23,363 bases of DNA from NCBI GenBank assembly GCA_003427395.1, contig BFEA01000087.1, positions 1,180,314-1,203,676 on the forward strand, given 5' to 3'. This DNA is from Chara braunii. Lineage: Eukaryota; Streptophyta; Charophyceae; Charales; Characeae. A program made the position numbers and the translations under genes. This document shows, in pieces, positions 9,468-18,896 of this stretch (the stretch's first letter is position 1; the number at the start of each line of letters is the position of its first letter). The notes beneath the pieces were generated by a model that worked only from the letters and a program-made list of their open reading frames with translations, was not told where the DNA came from and did not search any database.

Positions 9468-9494
9468 AAAAAAAAAAAAAAAAAAAAAAAAAAA
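9468..9494 (+). other. Poly(A) tail of nested element
   Basis: There are 27 uninterrupted A bases immediately before the 3' TSD copy. No AATAAA signal lies just upstream. Confidence 0.92.
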
Positions 9495-9512
9495 GAGATA
9501 CGCAGAATTGTC
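9495..9512. repeat. TSD of nested element, 3' copy
   Basis: This is identical over 18 bases to 6333-6350. The reverse transcriptase sequence of the inner LINE resumes at 9513. Confidence 0.95.
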
Positions 9513-10300
9513 ATAAGCAACAGTTAACTGGAATAAATCAATTTATTTCTTGCCTTCTGATTACAGACTTTCAGCTGAGTGGGGCATGCGCAGAGTCCCG
9601 GCAGGCGAGACTGAACGGTATCTTGGGATCCAAGTAGCGCTGCAAGATAGTACAGAATCCCAATCTCTGATTTTGCAGGAGAAGGTGACAAAGCGCATTC
9701 GTAGTTAGGGTGCAGCTCCACATTTGTCTCTAGTCGACAGAGTTTTAGCAGTAATTGTGGCAGCCTTATCCATACTGTGGTACGAAGGTTAGAAGACTGG
9801 CAAAGCCTTTAGTGAAAGGTGTAAAAGTTGCAGCCCGCAGATTTATCTGGAAACCCAACTCAGACGAGGAGAAAGGGTACATGGCAAAGGTAGCATGGGG
9901 GACCTTCTGTGCCCTGAGGAGTAAAGGGGGCCTAGCACTGCTGGACCCGGATTCTCAGAACTTGAGACTGCTCTCCAGCTGGGTAATCAAAGTGGCGTCA
10001 GCGGACCTTCAGTCAGACTGGTGCCTGCTTGCAGAAGAGCTGCTATGTGAGCAGTGGGAATTGTCCCGTTCTAAGGATGTATGGATTGCAATCCTGATCC
10101 AAGTGTTTCTTAACAGGAAAATAAAGTCGAAATTCTGGCGAGATATCCTCTCAGCTTGGAAAAAATGTAAACCTGATCAGTTGGCAACTCCAATCTCAAA
10201 GGGAGATGCCCTCAACCAGCATCTGTTCGAGAACCCCCTTCTGTGCAACTCATCAGGGTCCCTTTTAGTGGATCAATACACCCAGGCTCTTTTGGGATGA
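9513..10300 (+). pseudogene. LINE ORF2, reverse transcriptase C-terminal part and thumb, broken
   Basis: This continues the gene cut at 6350. The frame from about 9524 reads VNWNKSIYFLPSD and then ERYLGIQVAL, the usual block after the ADD motif in L1 reverse transcriptases, and stops near 9707. A frame change brings in LVDRVLAVI-x-AALSILWY and, from 9755, the conserved RRFIWKP, KVAWG and KGGLALLDP run to a stop at 10300. The same blocks occur in the outer LINE at 14370-13963 (ARYLWKP, KVAWE, GGLGILDP), which supports the assignment. Confidence 0.82.
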
Positions 10301-11528
10301 AATGGATCAGACGAGGAGTGTCCAGAGTGAGGGATGTATGGGATGAACTGACGGGAAGGTGAAAATGCGAAGAGGAGATTAAAAGGAAGTTTGGAAGACT
10401 CCCCGCTCAAGAAGAGCACCTGAAGGAGCTCGCAGAAGCTATCCCCCCGGACTGGAAGCTTCCTCTGAACCCAGAACATGTGGCAGTTGGAGGTACCTGG
10501 TTCAGAAATTCGGAGCAAGCAGAGGAGGAATTTCATAGATTGGAGGAATGGGATGCATCAGTTTCAGGAAAGTGCACATTATCTATACACACAAAGCAGA
10601 CAGAGGGCCTACCAGTCTTGCACAGAGTTGGCAAGAAACAAAACTATGGAGTAAGCAATCTGCAAGAGATAAAAGTTCTGCAGGTGTCACAGGTAGAGGA
10701 AAATGCCTCAGCCTCGGGCAAACTGGTAGCAAACGGCACCCCATGCGAGTTAATGCGTATAAGTTAGACAAGATGGGGCTGGAAAACTGAGTCAGGCGTG
10801 AGGTGGAATCTGGAGAACGAAGGGGAAATGATGCTGAAGAGAAAACGTAGCAAGGATGACAAGGTGGGACAGGAACTGATAAAGAAATGGGAGAAATATT
10901 TTTCACATCTTGACCCTCCTGACCTGAAGGAACTGCACAGACTGTGAGCCCAACTGCAAAAACTACCTTTGCAGAAGTTTGCATCTCTTCTCTGGCTCCA
11001 ATCACATCAAGCGGTGCCGGTTGCTAGGTGGCTGAGAAGGAGAGGTATGGAGGTGAAGGAAACCTGTGACAGATGCAGTTGGCTATTCGAAACCCTCCAC
11101 CACTTGTGGTGGGCATGCCCCAAGTCCCGTCGCTGGTGGGACTGGTGGTTTGCACACTGGAAGTTCTGGTCGGGTAGAGACGACTTCGCTGGCGAACGTT
11201 GGGTCATCCTGGGAACCTCTCCAGAAGGACAAAGGACAGATAAGGGCTGGGGCTACGTGGCCCAAGTTTGCAGAGCTGTGATGCTCTGGGTGATATGGGC
11301 AGACCGCAACGATCGACGTTTCAAGGGTCAGGGTTGCTTGAGGCACAAGCAAAGAAGCTGTTCAAGAAGTTACTGAGGAAGGAAATCCAAGCGGACTGGA
11401 GACACAAAGCAAAGAAAGGAAAGAGCAGGAGTGGTCTTGCATGGTTCAGATCAACATGGTACCTAAAAGAAGGAGTGGTGAGGGTCTCGAGCAAAAGCAG
11501 ATTGATCCTCTCGCGCTGGTGGAACTGA
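10301..11528 (+). pseudogene. LINE ORF2 C-terminal region with zf-RVT-like zinc finger, broken
   Basis: The reading continues as KWIRRGVSRVRDVWDEL (matching VKKGVVQVKDIWDGG in the outer LINE), with stops at 10360 and 10765. The terminal domain at 10969-11376 contains CDRC, HHLWWACP and WW, the Cys/His pattern of the zf-RVT finger common in plant non-LTR retroelements. An aromatic-rich tail, WGYVAQVCRAVMLWVIWADRN, follows. A frameshift near 11335 leads into KEIQADW and a stop at 11526. The finger probably helps bind the RNA template. Confidence 0.78.
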
Positions 11529-12089
11529 TTTGGTTGAAGGATTCGATTTCTGGTTTGTGTGGTTGGATAGCCTAGTGGATTGGTTGGTACTTGTTTTTTG
11601 GTTTGTGTGGGGTTGTGGCCTTGTGGCCTTGTGGTCTTTTTTTCAGTAGGAAGAACCAGGACACTCGGTTCTGCTAGAGTCGTAGTAGACTAAACGGGTG
11701 GAGAAGGGCACAGTCAGGGGATTTAGAGGAACTTTAGTTCCGACCAGTCGACTAGACTGGTTGTTAGGCTAAGTTAGGCCTGTTTAGTGGGAAGGCTAGC
11801 ATAGTATGTCTTGTCATAATTGGGTAGTATGTATAGAATAAGTAGCAAGTAGGTGAGTAGTAAGTAGGAAATAGAATTGTCACCTTACATATGAATTCAA
11901 GACATGGCTTTAGCCAGATCATTAGAACTACAGGTAGATACTTAAGTAGGTAGTCAGTGAAGAATGAGTATGAATGGCTACTAGCTAGCTGTGGAAAACT
12001 GTATAAGGTCACCGCTCTCCGGGTTGAATTGTGAGGTCCCCGGCCTGGAAGATTTTCATTTCGTAATATGAAACCTGGTTTTGTTGTGT
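11529..12089 (+). other. 3' UTR of inner LINE
   Basis: This is non-coding sequence between the ORF2 stop and the tail. It includes a short GTGGCCTT duplication near 11613-11632 and, at 12017-12043, the conserved 3' hairpin motif. The last 46 bases before the tail match neither of the other two elements closely apart from overall layout. Confidence 0.7.
12017..12043 (+). promoter_or_regulatory. Conserved LINE 3' hairpin motif, inner LINE copy
   Basis: The core GTTGAATTGTGAGGTCCCCG, preceded by CTCCGG, also occurs at 18886-18913 and in variant form at 12148-12124 (minus). CCGGG 12019-12023 can pair with CCCGG 12039-12043. It lies 46 nt before the poly(A). Probably it is the RNA signal recognised by the element's own reverse transcriptase. 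Confidence 0.6.
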
Positions 12090-12115
12090 AAAAGAAAAAA
12101 AAAAGAAAAAAAAAA
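12090..12115 (+). other. A-rich tail of inner LINE
   Basis: This is a run of A bases broken by two G bases, followed directly by the 3' TSD copy. The G interruptions suggest some age. Confidence 0.9.
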
Positions 12116-12130
12116 GGATGAGGTCAGGGA
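12116..12130. repeat. TSD of inner LINE, 3' copy
   Basis: GGATGAGGTCAGGGA differs by one base from 1266-1280. It overlaps the start of the outer LINE's own 3' hairpin motif, so the inner LINE landed within that motif region. Confidence 0.88.
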
Positions 12131-12148
12131 TCCTCACAAACAACCCGG
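12124..12148 (-). promoter_or_regulatory. Conserved LINE 3' hairpin motif, outer LINE copy
   Basis: Read on the minus strand it gives CCGGGTTGTTTGTGAGGATCC and then CTGA, matching the inner LINE motif with a few substitutions. Pairing is weaker (GGG with CCC plus one outer C-G). Removing the inner LINE places it 52 nt before the outer poly(A), close to the 46 and 44 nt seen in the other copies. Confidence 0.55.
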
Positions 12149-12523
12149 TGAGGTGCTGGGGCCATTACCCAACTCAGGCTGTACTAGAAAACGGGTCCAG
12201 TGTCCCATCATCCTCTAATACTAATCATAGTCCTTTCCAAAATCATCATGAAGCTCAGGTAAAAAAAGGTGGAGGTCTACAGGCCTCCTGTCTGGTCTGC
12301 CTACCAAAACAATTGTAATCATTAACTCCCGACAGACCCTGTAATATGAAATATCTCAAACCTACTTGGGTTGATTGGCCCATGGGCCTAATTACTCCAG
12401 TCACCAAGCAGACCCACCGGGTTATCAACATACCCCTATTACTCTGCCAGTGGGATCGGCCTTGACTTATTATGTTAATTTCCTCCGACACCTATCCTGA
12501 CCTAAGTCGGTCAGTTATGAGCC
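12131..12523 (-). other. 3' UTR of outer LINE, main part
   Basis: About 390 non-coding bases downstream of the ORF2 stop on the minus strand, up to the inner LINE insertion. Apart from the 3' motif at its end nothing else is recognised. Confidence 0.7.
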
Positions 12524-13567
12524 CTAATCACGGGTGTCAGACAACCATGTACACAGGGAAAACCTACCATCATGATTCACTGAAGCCAGGTGAGAACCCA
12601 ATGCCCAGGTTTTGAGGAACCATCCTCTGTTCTTCTTCGACCAATCAGCTCTAATAATATTCCTCAAATGTTGTTTAATCTGTTGTTGTTGCTGTTGTTT
12701 GGGGACTTCTTCACTTCTGAAAACGCAGGCATTCCGTGCAGCCCAGATTGTCTGCATTACTGCCCCCCTACAACAGAGAACCATATATCCCCAACCATTA
12801 GAATACTGAACCCCTGGGACCATCCCCGACAACATCCATTCATCCGACCAGACAAAGCTTCCACCTGTAATACGAGCCCAATGTCCTTTCCACCAGAGGA
12901 TAATCTCGTCGACCAATGGGCAGTACAACCAAATATGGATCATATTTTCCCATCCCCATTTGCATCTCAGGCACTGGGTGGGAATGTCCATACCTATTTT
13001 TGACAACCATATTGAAGTAACAGTCACTAATAGAGATTGCAACCACATAATACTGACATGCTTTTGTACAGGGGTCTTAGCCAGGGTCTTCCACAAAGAT
13101 CGAAGCCTAGGCCCTGTTACCCCCGTCATCAGCAGATCGTTAGCTCTTTTCAAGGCTACAGTCTCCGCCGATTTCTTCCTACTCTTTAGCTGTTCCTGCA
13201 CTCCGACCCTTGGTTTGTAATGAATTAACAGTGTGAACTTACAGTCGATAGTCCATCCTTGCTGGAGCGGCTCCACCCGAAATTGGTTTGCATCCCCTAA
13301 GAGCAAGGTGGTCTGCTTCCCTGGTTTTGGTTCCTGGACCCAAACTCTGACTTTTTCCAACGTTACCATTGTATCAATCCGATGATCCTCGACTTCCAAC
13401 CTCAGCTTCCCTTGCTGTTGTGATAACAGGGGGCAAAGCCAGACTTGAACTCTCATCCCTGAACTCAGGTTTGGACCAAGAACTTGCAGTATTCGTGAAG
13501 GTTGCTCTACGGCCTTCAACCAGGTTCCTCCGACATGTTCAGTATCCGGCTGTAAGAGTTGAACCAA
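12524..13567 (-). pseudogene. LINE ORF2 C-terminal region with zf-RVT-like finger (outer LINE)
   Basis: An open stretch of 347 codons covers the ORF2 C-terminus. The finger reads CLRC followed by NMIHIWLYCP and then WW, equivalent to CDRC, HHLWWACP and WW in the inner LINE. The tail WGYMVLCCRGAVMQTIWAARN is also shared, followed by a Gln run (CAA/CAG repeat, 12670-12695) and IRADW. This is the longest undamaged part of the outer LINE and gives the true ORF2 end at 12524. It belongs to the same polypeptide as the segments up to 16012. Confidence 0.8.
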
Positions 13568-14370
13568 GCTTCGGGGATAGTTGCGATGAGTTGGGCTCTG
13601 TGTAATGCCACGTTATGGAGTCTAGGGAGTTTCAGGCGCAGCTGTCGCAGGTCCAAAAATGTAGCATCCCCTCCATCCCATATGTCCTTGACCTGGACCA
13701 CTCCTTTTTTAACCCATAATTTCCCGAAGTTCCCTGCTGTGTCTACTGCAGCGAAGGGAGTGCCATCTTCTTGAAGAATAAAATCGTTCTCGAAGAGCAC
13801 CTGGTTCAGAACTTCCTGTTTAGTCCTCGGGGGGGTTATCTTAGTGGGTCTAACTTTGTTCCAGGCCCCGAATAGATTTCTCCAAATTTTTGACTTCGGT
13901 CTACGATTAGCAAAGGAGGGGATCAACAGGCAAACCCAGACCTTCGAATGATCTTGGAGTTCTCATTCCGTGCCCAGAATGTATTCTGCCATGACCATCA
14001 AAGACTTACGCACCGACTCCAGCATGGCTTGGATATGCCACTTGGCTAGCAGGGCTACATTCTGGTGAACTGGGTCCAGGATGCCCAACCCCCCTTCCTT
14101 TCTCGGGGTCGCAACCACTTCCCACGCCACCTTGGACAGGTAAACCTGATCAGAGGTAGCTTCGGGCTTCCAAAGATATCTTGCAGCCGCGCTCTTGATT
14201 CTTCTGTAGGCTCCATCTCCCAACCGATGAATACTCAATGGAAACCACAGCAAGAAACTAGTTGCCGAGGAGATAACTAGAGCCCTTCCCATCAAAGAGA
14301 GACCTGACCTTCTTTCCCAGCTTGCAATGCGGGCCACCACTTTATCTGCCAAAATATTATCTTGTAGCAC
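13516..14370 (-). pseudogene. LINE ORF2 thumb and connection region (outer LINE)
   Basis: There are two frames. The segment 14370-13963 reads IASWERRSGLSLMGRALVI, ARYLWKP, KVAWE and GGLGILDP, ending at a stop. The segment 13926-13516 reads KSKIWRNLFGAWNK, VLFEN, VKKGVVQVKDIWDGG and EAWF. Both align with 9755-10400 of the inner LINE (KSKFWRDILSAWKK, HLFEN, RRGVSRVRDVWDE). One frameshift separates them near 13950, and another, around 13520-13560, leads into the zinc-finger segment. Confidence 0.78.
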
Positions 14371-15355
14371 AGAGCAGTCTGAAAGAGATACTTGCAGGAC
14401 CAGAAAGCGATCAACGGAATTAGTCGGGACTTGCCTGAGTCCCAGGACACACCCAACTCATTAGGGGGCTGGGGAGGAAGTAGATGGACTTGTCCCAATT
14501 GATTGAGGCCTCAGAGAGTATACAATAATCCTCTATTACTCTACATAGTTCATTCAAGCTTTCTAACGAGTTTTTGCAGGCCACCGTTAAATCATCCGCT
14601 ATCGCCCCCCCCTTCCATTGGAGGGCAGGGTAGAGAGATGTGCCTTAACCCAACGACAAAATTGGGGACAAAAATCCAGTTTTAACAATGATGTGTTGAC
14701 AAAGGCCCAACCAACTTTGTCGTACACTTTTTCCATATCTAACATGAGTATGACCACGTCCCTTTTTTCTTGACTAATAACCTCCAGCGCTTGGACTGTG
14801 GCCAAAATGTTATAAAAAATCGATCGTCCCTTGATTAAAGGCCCCTTGCTCCCCTCCTACCAAGGTGGGGAGGAAAGCGGCCAGTCTCAGTGCTAAGACT
14901 TTAGCTAAAAGTTTGTATGATACGTTTAAGACTGATATCGGACGCCAGTTCCGAATCTCCCTTTTATCCCCTTTCTTGTACATTAAAGAAATCATACCTT
15001 TAACCAGGCCTTGGGAGAGAGAGCCTGAACTACAGGTTTGTTAAATAACTCACAAAAGAATTGTCCAAAGGCCTCCCATGCCGAAAGAAAGCATTCAAAG
15101 GGAAGCCCATCTGGACCTGGGCATTTGCCCTGCGCCATCTGCCGAGCAGCCTTGTGTACTTCCTCCAAAGTGATTTCCATGTCTAGGTCTGCAGCAGCCT
15201 GGGGTGGAAGACAAGCTACCTCACAGTCCCAAAAGGAATGAAGTCCGAAAGATCTGTATCAAGAGTATCAAAAGGGCACCTTGTGGTTACAATATCCCTA
15301 GAGTAGGCCATGGCATAAGAGCAACATGTCTCGGTATCAACCGCAAGCTGGGAGT
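14371..15355 (-). pseudogene. LINE ORF2 reverse transcriptase core (outer LINE), deleted and shifted
   Basis: On the minus strand it has MRELTHPF and RDIVTTRCPFD (about 15340-15240), then MAQGKCPGPDGLPFECF (15180-14992), YKKGDKREIRNWRPISVLN (14995-14810), and motif A MLDMEKVYDKVGW (14805-14599). After AHLSTLPSN the sequence jumps to GAIADDLTVACKN, so the segment with the RQGCPLSPLLF-type motif B is deleted (near 14620). It retains the GKCPGPDGLP block that the inner LINE lacks. Then come ASINWDKSIYFLPSP and degraded sequence. It is a dead enzyme. Confidence 0.8.
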
Positions 15356-16012
15356 TAATTGTGAAAGGGTGAGTTAACTCTCTCATGGCCGGTTTTGGTT
15401 TTTCTCAGGATAAGTTTTCGAAAGGTTTCCTTAGACATTTTGTCATATCCAAGGATCCCTTTGATTCTTAGCCATTCCTGTCTCTCTGCCTGTTTACGTA
15501 TTTCCAATTCTTCTAACTGAGATATGGCCATCGTCCTTTTTTTATACCAGTAATATTCCACAAAGGGGTCGGTGCCATTATAAGCATCTGCCCCCTCAAT
15601 CACCTTAGTCAATTGTATTTCTTCCCAGTTACGAGAGGCGGCTTTCATGCGAGAAAACTCAATCATAGCAGCCCTAAGAATCCCAATCCTTGGCCGCCGC
15701 CAGTTTCATCCAAGCCCAGCGGCCCTCCGGGTCAGCGCATGAGTTTATAATGTCTACATCCAGTCTGCTGTCAATAAGGATTGCCACCTCCCTCTTTGTC
15801 CCGTCTGCCGGGGCCCAAAGTTGGGGGTCTGCCCACCATCTTTGGATTTCCATCATTTTTTCGGGTTCAATTTTAGTCTCCTGTAGGCACGCAATGTGTA
15901 CTTTATTATCATATAACCAGGATGAAAGTCTGTTACGTTTACTAAGGTCGTTTTGGTCACCCAAGCCTCGTACATTCCAACTTACCAAACGAATCCTATT
16001 GGGGAGGGCCAT
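15355..16012 (-). pseudogene. LINE ORF2 start: endonuclease N-terminus fused to linker by deletion
   Basis: ORF2 opens with ATG at 16012, reading RLVSWNVRGLG, ACLQETK (catalytic Glu) and VAILIDSRL, as in APE endonucleases. After MKLAAAKDW the match stops near 15674, and the next segment (15666-15355; AISQLEELEIRKQAE, KMSKETFRKLILRK) corresponds to the linker just before the reverse transcriptase. The VYAPN, GGDWN and SDH blocks seen in the inner LINE are gone, a loss of several hundred bases. The ORF2 start overlaps the ORF1 end by 17 bases in another frame. Confidence 0.82.
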
Positions 16013-18287
16013 CTACCAGGCCTTCCCCGCTAGGAGTTTGGATGCGGGATTCAACTTTTTCTTGCTCTTCCCTTGAGACTGTTCCCAAGGAGGCCTTCTC
16101 CCCAATTGAGTAATTCAGCTTCTTCCCTGCTCTCCTCTTGAGTAACGTGTCAACAAAAGAGTCAGGCAGGATCGTTCCTCGATTGTCTGAGTCCTCAAGC
16201 CAGTCCGCTATTACCTGAGCTGTAAAGCCCGAGAGCAGCTTGATATCCTTCATTATGGCTGATTGGGGGGAGGCCAGGTGGGCCAATTCGATAAAGTATA
16301 TTTTGAGCTCGTCCCATTTTACTTTGTTATCAGTAATATGGACCAGGTCCAGGAAGGCAAAAAGAAGGCGAACCTTCCCTCCATCCGGAGTATCTGCCAG
16401 ATATCTGGCCATTTTAGGTTCCGTTAACAGTCCCACCTCCCCAAGATTCTGCATTATCTAGATTTTAACCAGATTGCAGATCATCACTGGGGAGGGAGAA
16501 CTTCGCAGTACAATTGAAAGAAAGGATAGAGCCTCATCTTTTCCTTTTAGAGTAAATACTCTAAGAACCTGCCCATCATGTGAACAAATCAAGGGGACCA
16601 AGTAGTCTGAAATTTTCCCTTTAGCTTTCTCCTTCCTATTAAGTGTTTTCATTGGTGCAGACAGAGCCAGCGAGCGCCGTGCTGTTTTAGCACATTGCTC
16701 CCTGGGCCTTTTCAAGGGAGAGTTTTTGGCTATTTCTTCAGATCCAGTTGGGCCTGTGACATCCTCATCTCTGTTCCTCGCATGAAAGGTCAGACCCTTG
16801 ACAGAGGGGAGGTAAGGGGGGGCTTGGATGCAGCCCCTTCTTGTGGACCAACAGGGGAGGTAAAGGATTCAGTAAAAGGATTTATCGGGAATTTATTATC
16901 TGACGACTGAGGTAACCCTGTTTTAGCAGGGACTTCCCCATATTTTTCGGACAGGGGTTCCGCAGGGGAAACAAATTCCGCTGCAGAACCTTCCGAGTCT
17001 TCCAAATCTTCTTCCGAATCTGAGGACTGTTCCAAGCTAAATAAAGGTGCCAGTGTCAGTTTGTCATTTACCCTCCTCTGATTGGTCTTTCTGACCTTAC
17101 ATACTCCAGGCTGACCATCATCTCCCAAGATTTCAGCGTTAAAATAAGGGTTGTTATAAACTGACCCCATCTTCAGACTTTCCGCAGAGAGACGAGTCAG
17201 CGTGACCGCTGCTCTTCCCACTGTGTCGGAGCTCTGTGGTGTTGGGGACTGGGGAGTCTTGTTATTTTCTCCCTCGAGAACTTCATCCCCTTCCTTAAAC
17301 CGGCATGGTGAGGCAGCGGACTTGTGGGAGGGGTTGACTTCTAGGGCCGCTGGAGAGCAGTTAGAGGAGAGGGGGGGGGGGGGCGGCTAGCGACGAATGG
17401 GGGGGGGAACCACAGGGGTCCAGGCCCCTGGAGTCCTCCATCTCTTCGTCCCGTATCTGGCCCTCTTGCCTTTCCTCCCCTCCCTGTTCTTCTTTCTCCC
17501 TGAAGCCAGTCCCTTCTTCCATTCCTTTATCCTCATTCCTTACCTCTCCCCCTGCCAGCTCCCTTGCCTCATGAACCGGTTCATCCACTCTTAGGCTCTT
17601 AGCTGCTGTTTATTTAATCTCCATTCTTTACGAACCTTTGGCTCACTGGTTCGTTTCCTAACCGACTTCTTCTTCTGTTTGGACGATTTTTTTTTCTTGT
17701 TCTTGGCTCTTCTGTCCAAATCACTCTGGGATCGACTCACGTCCTCACCCGGACCCCCTTCCTTCAGGTTCCCCCCTTCCTCCACTGCCACCCCACTTTT
17801 CAATTGATCCTCGTCATTTCCCTGCTTTTCCTCTCTCCCACCACCTCCACCGCTTTTCCCTTCACCATCTGAGTCCTCCCGTCCCTTCGAGGGGTCCTCC
17901 TTCTCCCTTTCCTGATGTTGTCCGTCCCGTCCCTTTGCAGACTTCGCCCCTTCGGTCGAGCCCTCGTCAATCGGTGCTTTCCTTTTATCCTTGTCCTGCT
18001 GATTATCTTGTTTCTCTGCAGGGCACTGGTCATCCCCCTCGTAGTGAAAATTTTGGCGACAAATTATGCACCACGGGGTTTGCGCATGAACCACCTCAAT
18101 TTCTACGTATCCACCTTTTTTCATATCGATTACCAAATATGGTTTATACCTCACCCGAGCAGATGGTTCCAAGTCGAAACGAATATTGACGAATTCTGGG
18201 GAGGCAGGGTCAGCATATGTGTCATGTTTCTTCAGGATTTTACCGAAGGCCTTTTGAACTGCAGCAGCCACGTCAGGAAGGGCCACC
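15996..18287 (-). pseudogene. LINE ORF1 (outer LINE), 5'-truncated and shifted
   Basis: Similarity to the inner LINE begins at VALPDVAAAV, exactly at the 5' junction. A zinc knuckle at 18070-18023 has spacing C-x2-C-x4-H-x6-C. A long Lys/Glu-rich low-complexity linker follows to 17591. Frames then change near 17600 and at the C run around 17376-17385. The acidic segment at 17221-16790 contains SSDSEEDLEDSEGS. The C-terminal domain (about 16800-15996) reads PLICSHDGQVLRVFTL and, after a TAG at 16458, ARYLADTPDGGKVRLLFAFLDL, ending at 15996. It corresponds to the ORF1 C-terminal domain of the inner LINE. Confidence 0.75.
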
Positions 18288-18302
18288 GTGCTTCTTGCTT
18301 TT
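18288..18302. repeat. TSD of outer LINE, 5' copy
   Basis: This is identical to 1198-1212. The ORF1 similarity starts at the very next minus-strand bases (18287 downward). Confidence 0.88.
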
Positions 18303-18394
18303 AGCTGCAGTCTAGAACGACGACGGCTTACGTCCTCATACAATCACTGCCCCCTCTTGATGTTGAGATCGGAGAGGAGAGAAGAGCAGCCATA

Positions 18395-18491
18395 GGGCCT
18401 GGCTGCACTACTCTCGAAATGTGCAAAACGAGAGTGAATCTTCCGTTAGTTTTGTCTTTTGTGCATTTCAAGAGTAGTGCAGCGAGGCCCA
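18395..18491. mobile_element. MITE-like inverted repeat, copy A
   Basis: The left arm GGGCCTGGCTGCACTACTCT and following bases pair with the right arm ending GTAGTGCAGCGAGGCCCA, so nearly the whole 97 bp is one imperfect palindrome. TA flanks both ends (18393-18394 and 18492-18493). The internal part is shorter than in the other copies. Confidence 0.75.
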
Positions 18492-18860
18492 TAAACTGTT
18501 ACCTTGCTTGGATGTTTGTACTGATTCTGTCCTCTTTTGTTTCTGTTTTGTTCTTTTTTTAGCATCGCGTCCTCTTCGACGTGCCCTCTCCCCTTGATTC
18601 TTTCCTTGAAATTTCTCTTCTTTTCTTCTTTTCTTGGGTCTTGTTCTTTGGGAGAGGTTATGCCGAGGAGAGAGAAACAGCCTCCTCCCAGCTGTGTTGG
18701 TCGGAAAAAATGACTTGGAGGGAGAAGACTCTGCATGCACTCTGTGCCTCCGCATAGACGGGCTTTTCCCAGGATTTACCCCCGGCACTTTTTCACCCTG
18801 CCTTTCCTCTTAAAGTTTGTTGTTCTCGAAAAGGTGCCTTGCACCTGCAATGGGACGCTG

Positions 18861-18896
18861 AACCCCCGGTTTTCAGAAGAGACATCTCCGGGGGTT
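18861..18896 (+). repeat. 9-bp perfect inverted repeat before 3' motif
   Basis: AACCCCCGG at 18861-18869 pairs with CCGGGGGTT at 18888-18896. It overlaps the conserved 3' motif and competes with the internal GGGG to CCCC pairing, so two mutually exclusive folds are possible. Confidence 0.7.

Larger units (their letters stand above)
6351..9494 (+). mobile_element. Nested 3.1-kb non-coding retroelement with poly(A)
   Basis: The insert lies between perfect 18-bp direct repeats and ends in 27 A bases (9468-9494), the mark of target-primed reverse transcription. It has no open frame resembling reverse transcriptase, endonuclease or any known protein; the longest frames are short and atypical. Parts in order: a CpG-rich palindromic 5' end (6351-6500), mixed sequence to 7060, an AT-rich block (7061-7650), then G-rich sequence with diverged copies of one structured unit (7723-9341). 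It must have been mobilised in trans. Alternatives are a retroposed long non-coding RNA or a large composite SINE. The inferred nick, CTC/ATT, is not T-rich, unlike that of the outer LINE. Confidence 0.85.
1281..12115 (+). mobile_element. Inner LINE (L1-like), apparently full length, interrupted by nested element
   Basis: Layout: 5' UTR 1281-2018, ORF1 2019-4188, ORF2 4214-11528 interrupted at 6351-9512, 3' UTR 11529-12089, A-rich tail 12090-12115. The TSD is at 1266-1280 and 12116-12130. Without the nested insert it is about 7.7 kb, a normal size for a complete plant L1-type element. ORF1 and ORF2 align piecewise with the outer LINE across the zinc knuckle, the ORF1 C-terminal domain, NWRPIS, the ADD motif and the terminal zinc finger. 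The two are therefore diverged members of one family. Numerous nonsense changes and frameshifts show it is dead. Confidence 0.9.
1209..18287 (-). mobile_element. Outer LINE (L1-like), 5'-truncated, interrupted by inner LINE
   Basis: On the minus strand the order is ORF1 remnant (18287 to 15996), ORF2 remnant (16012 to 12524), 3' UTR (12523 to 12131), then, after removal of the inner LINE, the last 44 bases of the UTR (1265 to 1222) and a poly(A) tail (1221 to 1209). The 5' junction is set by the exact 15-bp TSD. It coincides with the point where ORF1 similarity to the inner LINE begins, so the element is truncated inside ORF1, as is usual for incomplete target-primed reverse transcription. 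Without the insertion the element is about 6.2 kb. It is inactive, with internal deletions in the endonuclease and reverse transcriptase plus frameshifts. Confidence 0.88.

Noticed and set aside
12593-12607. GCCAGGTGAGAACCC resembles the nested element end GCCAGGTGAGGACCC
   Set aside because: A 14 of 15 match is expected by chance in 23 kb, and this one lies antisense within LINE coding sequence.
18446-18788. Lys/Arg-rich open frames on the minus strand
   Set aside because: Low-complexity translation of pyrimidine-rich plus-strand sequence; two frames overlap and one runs through the MITE.
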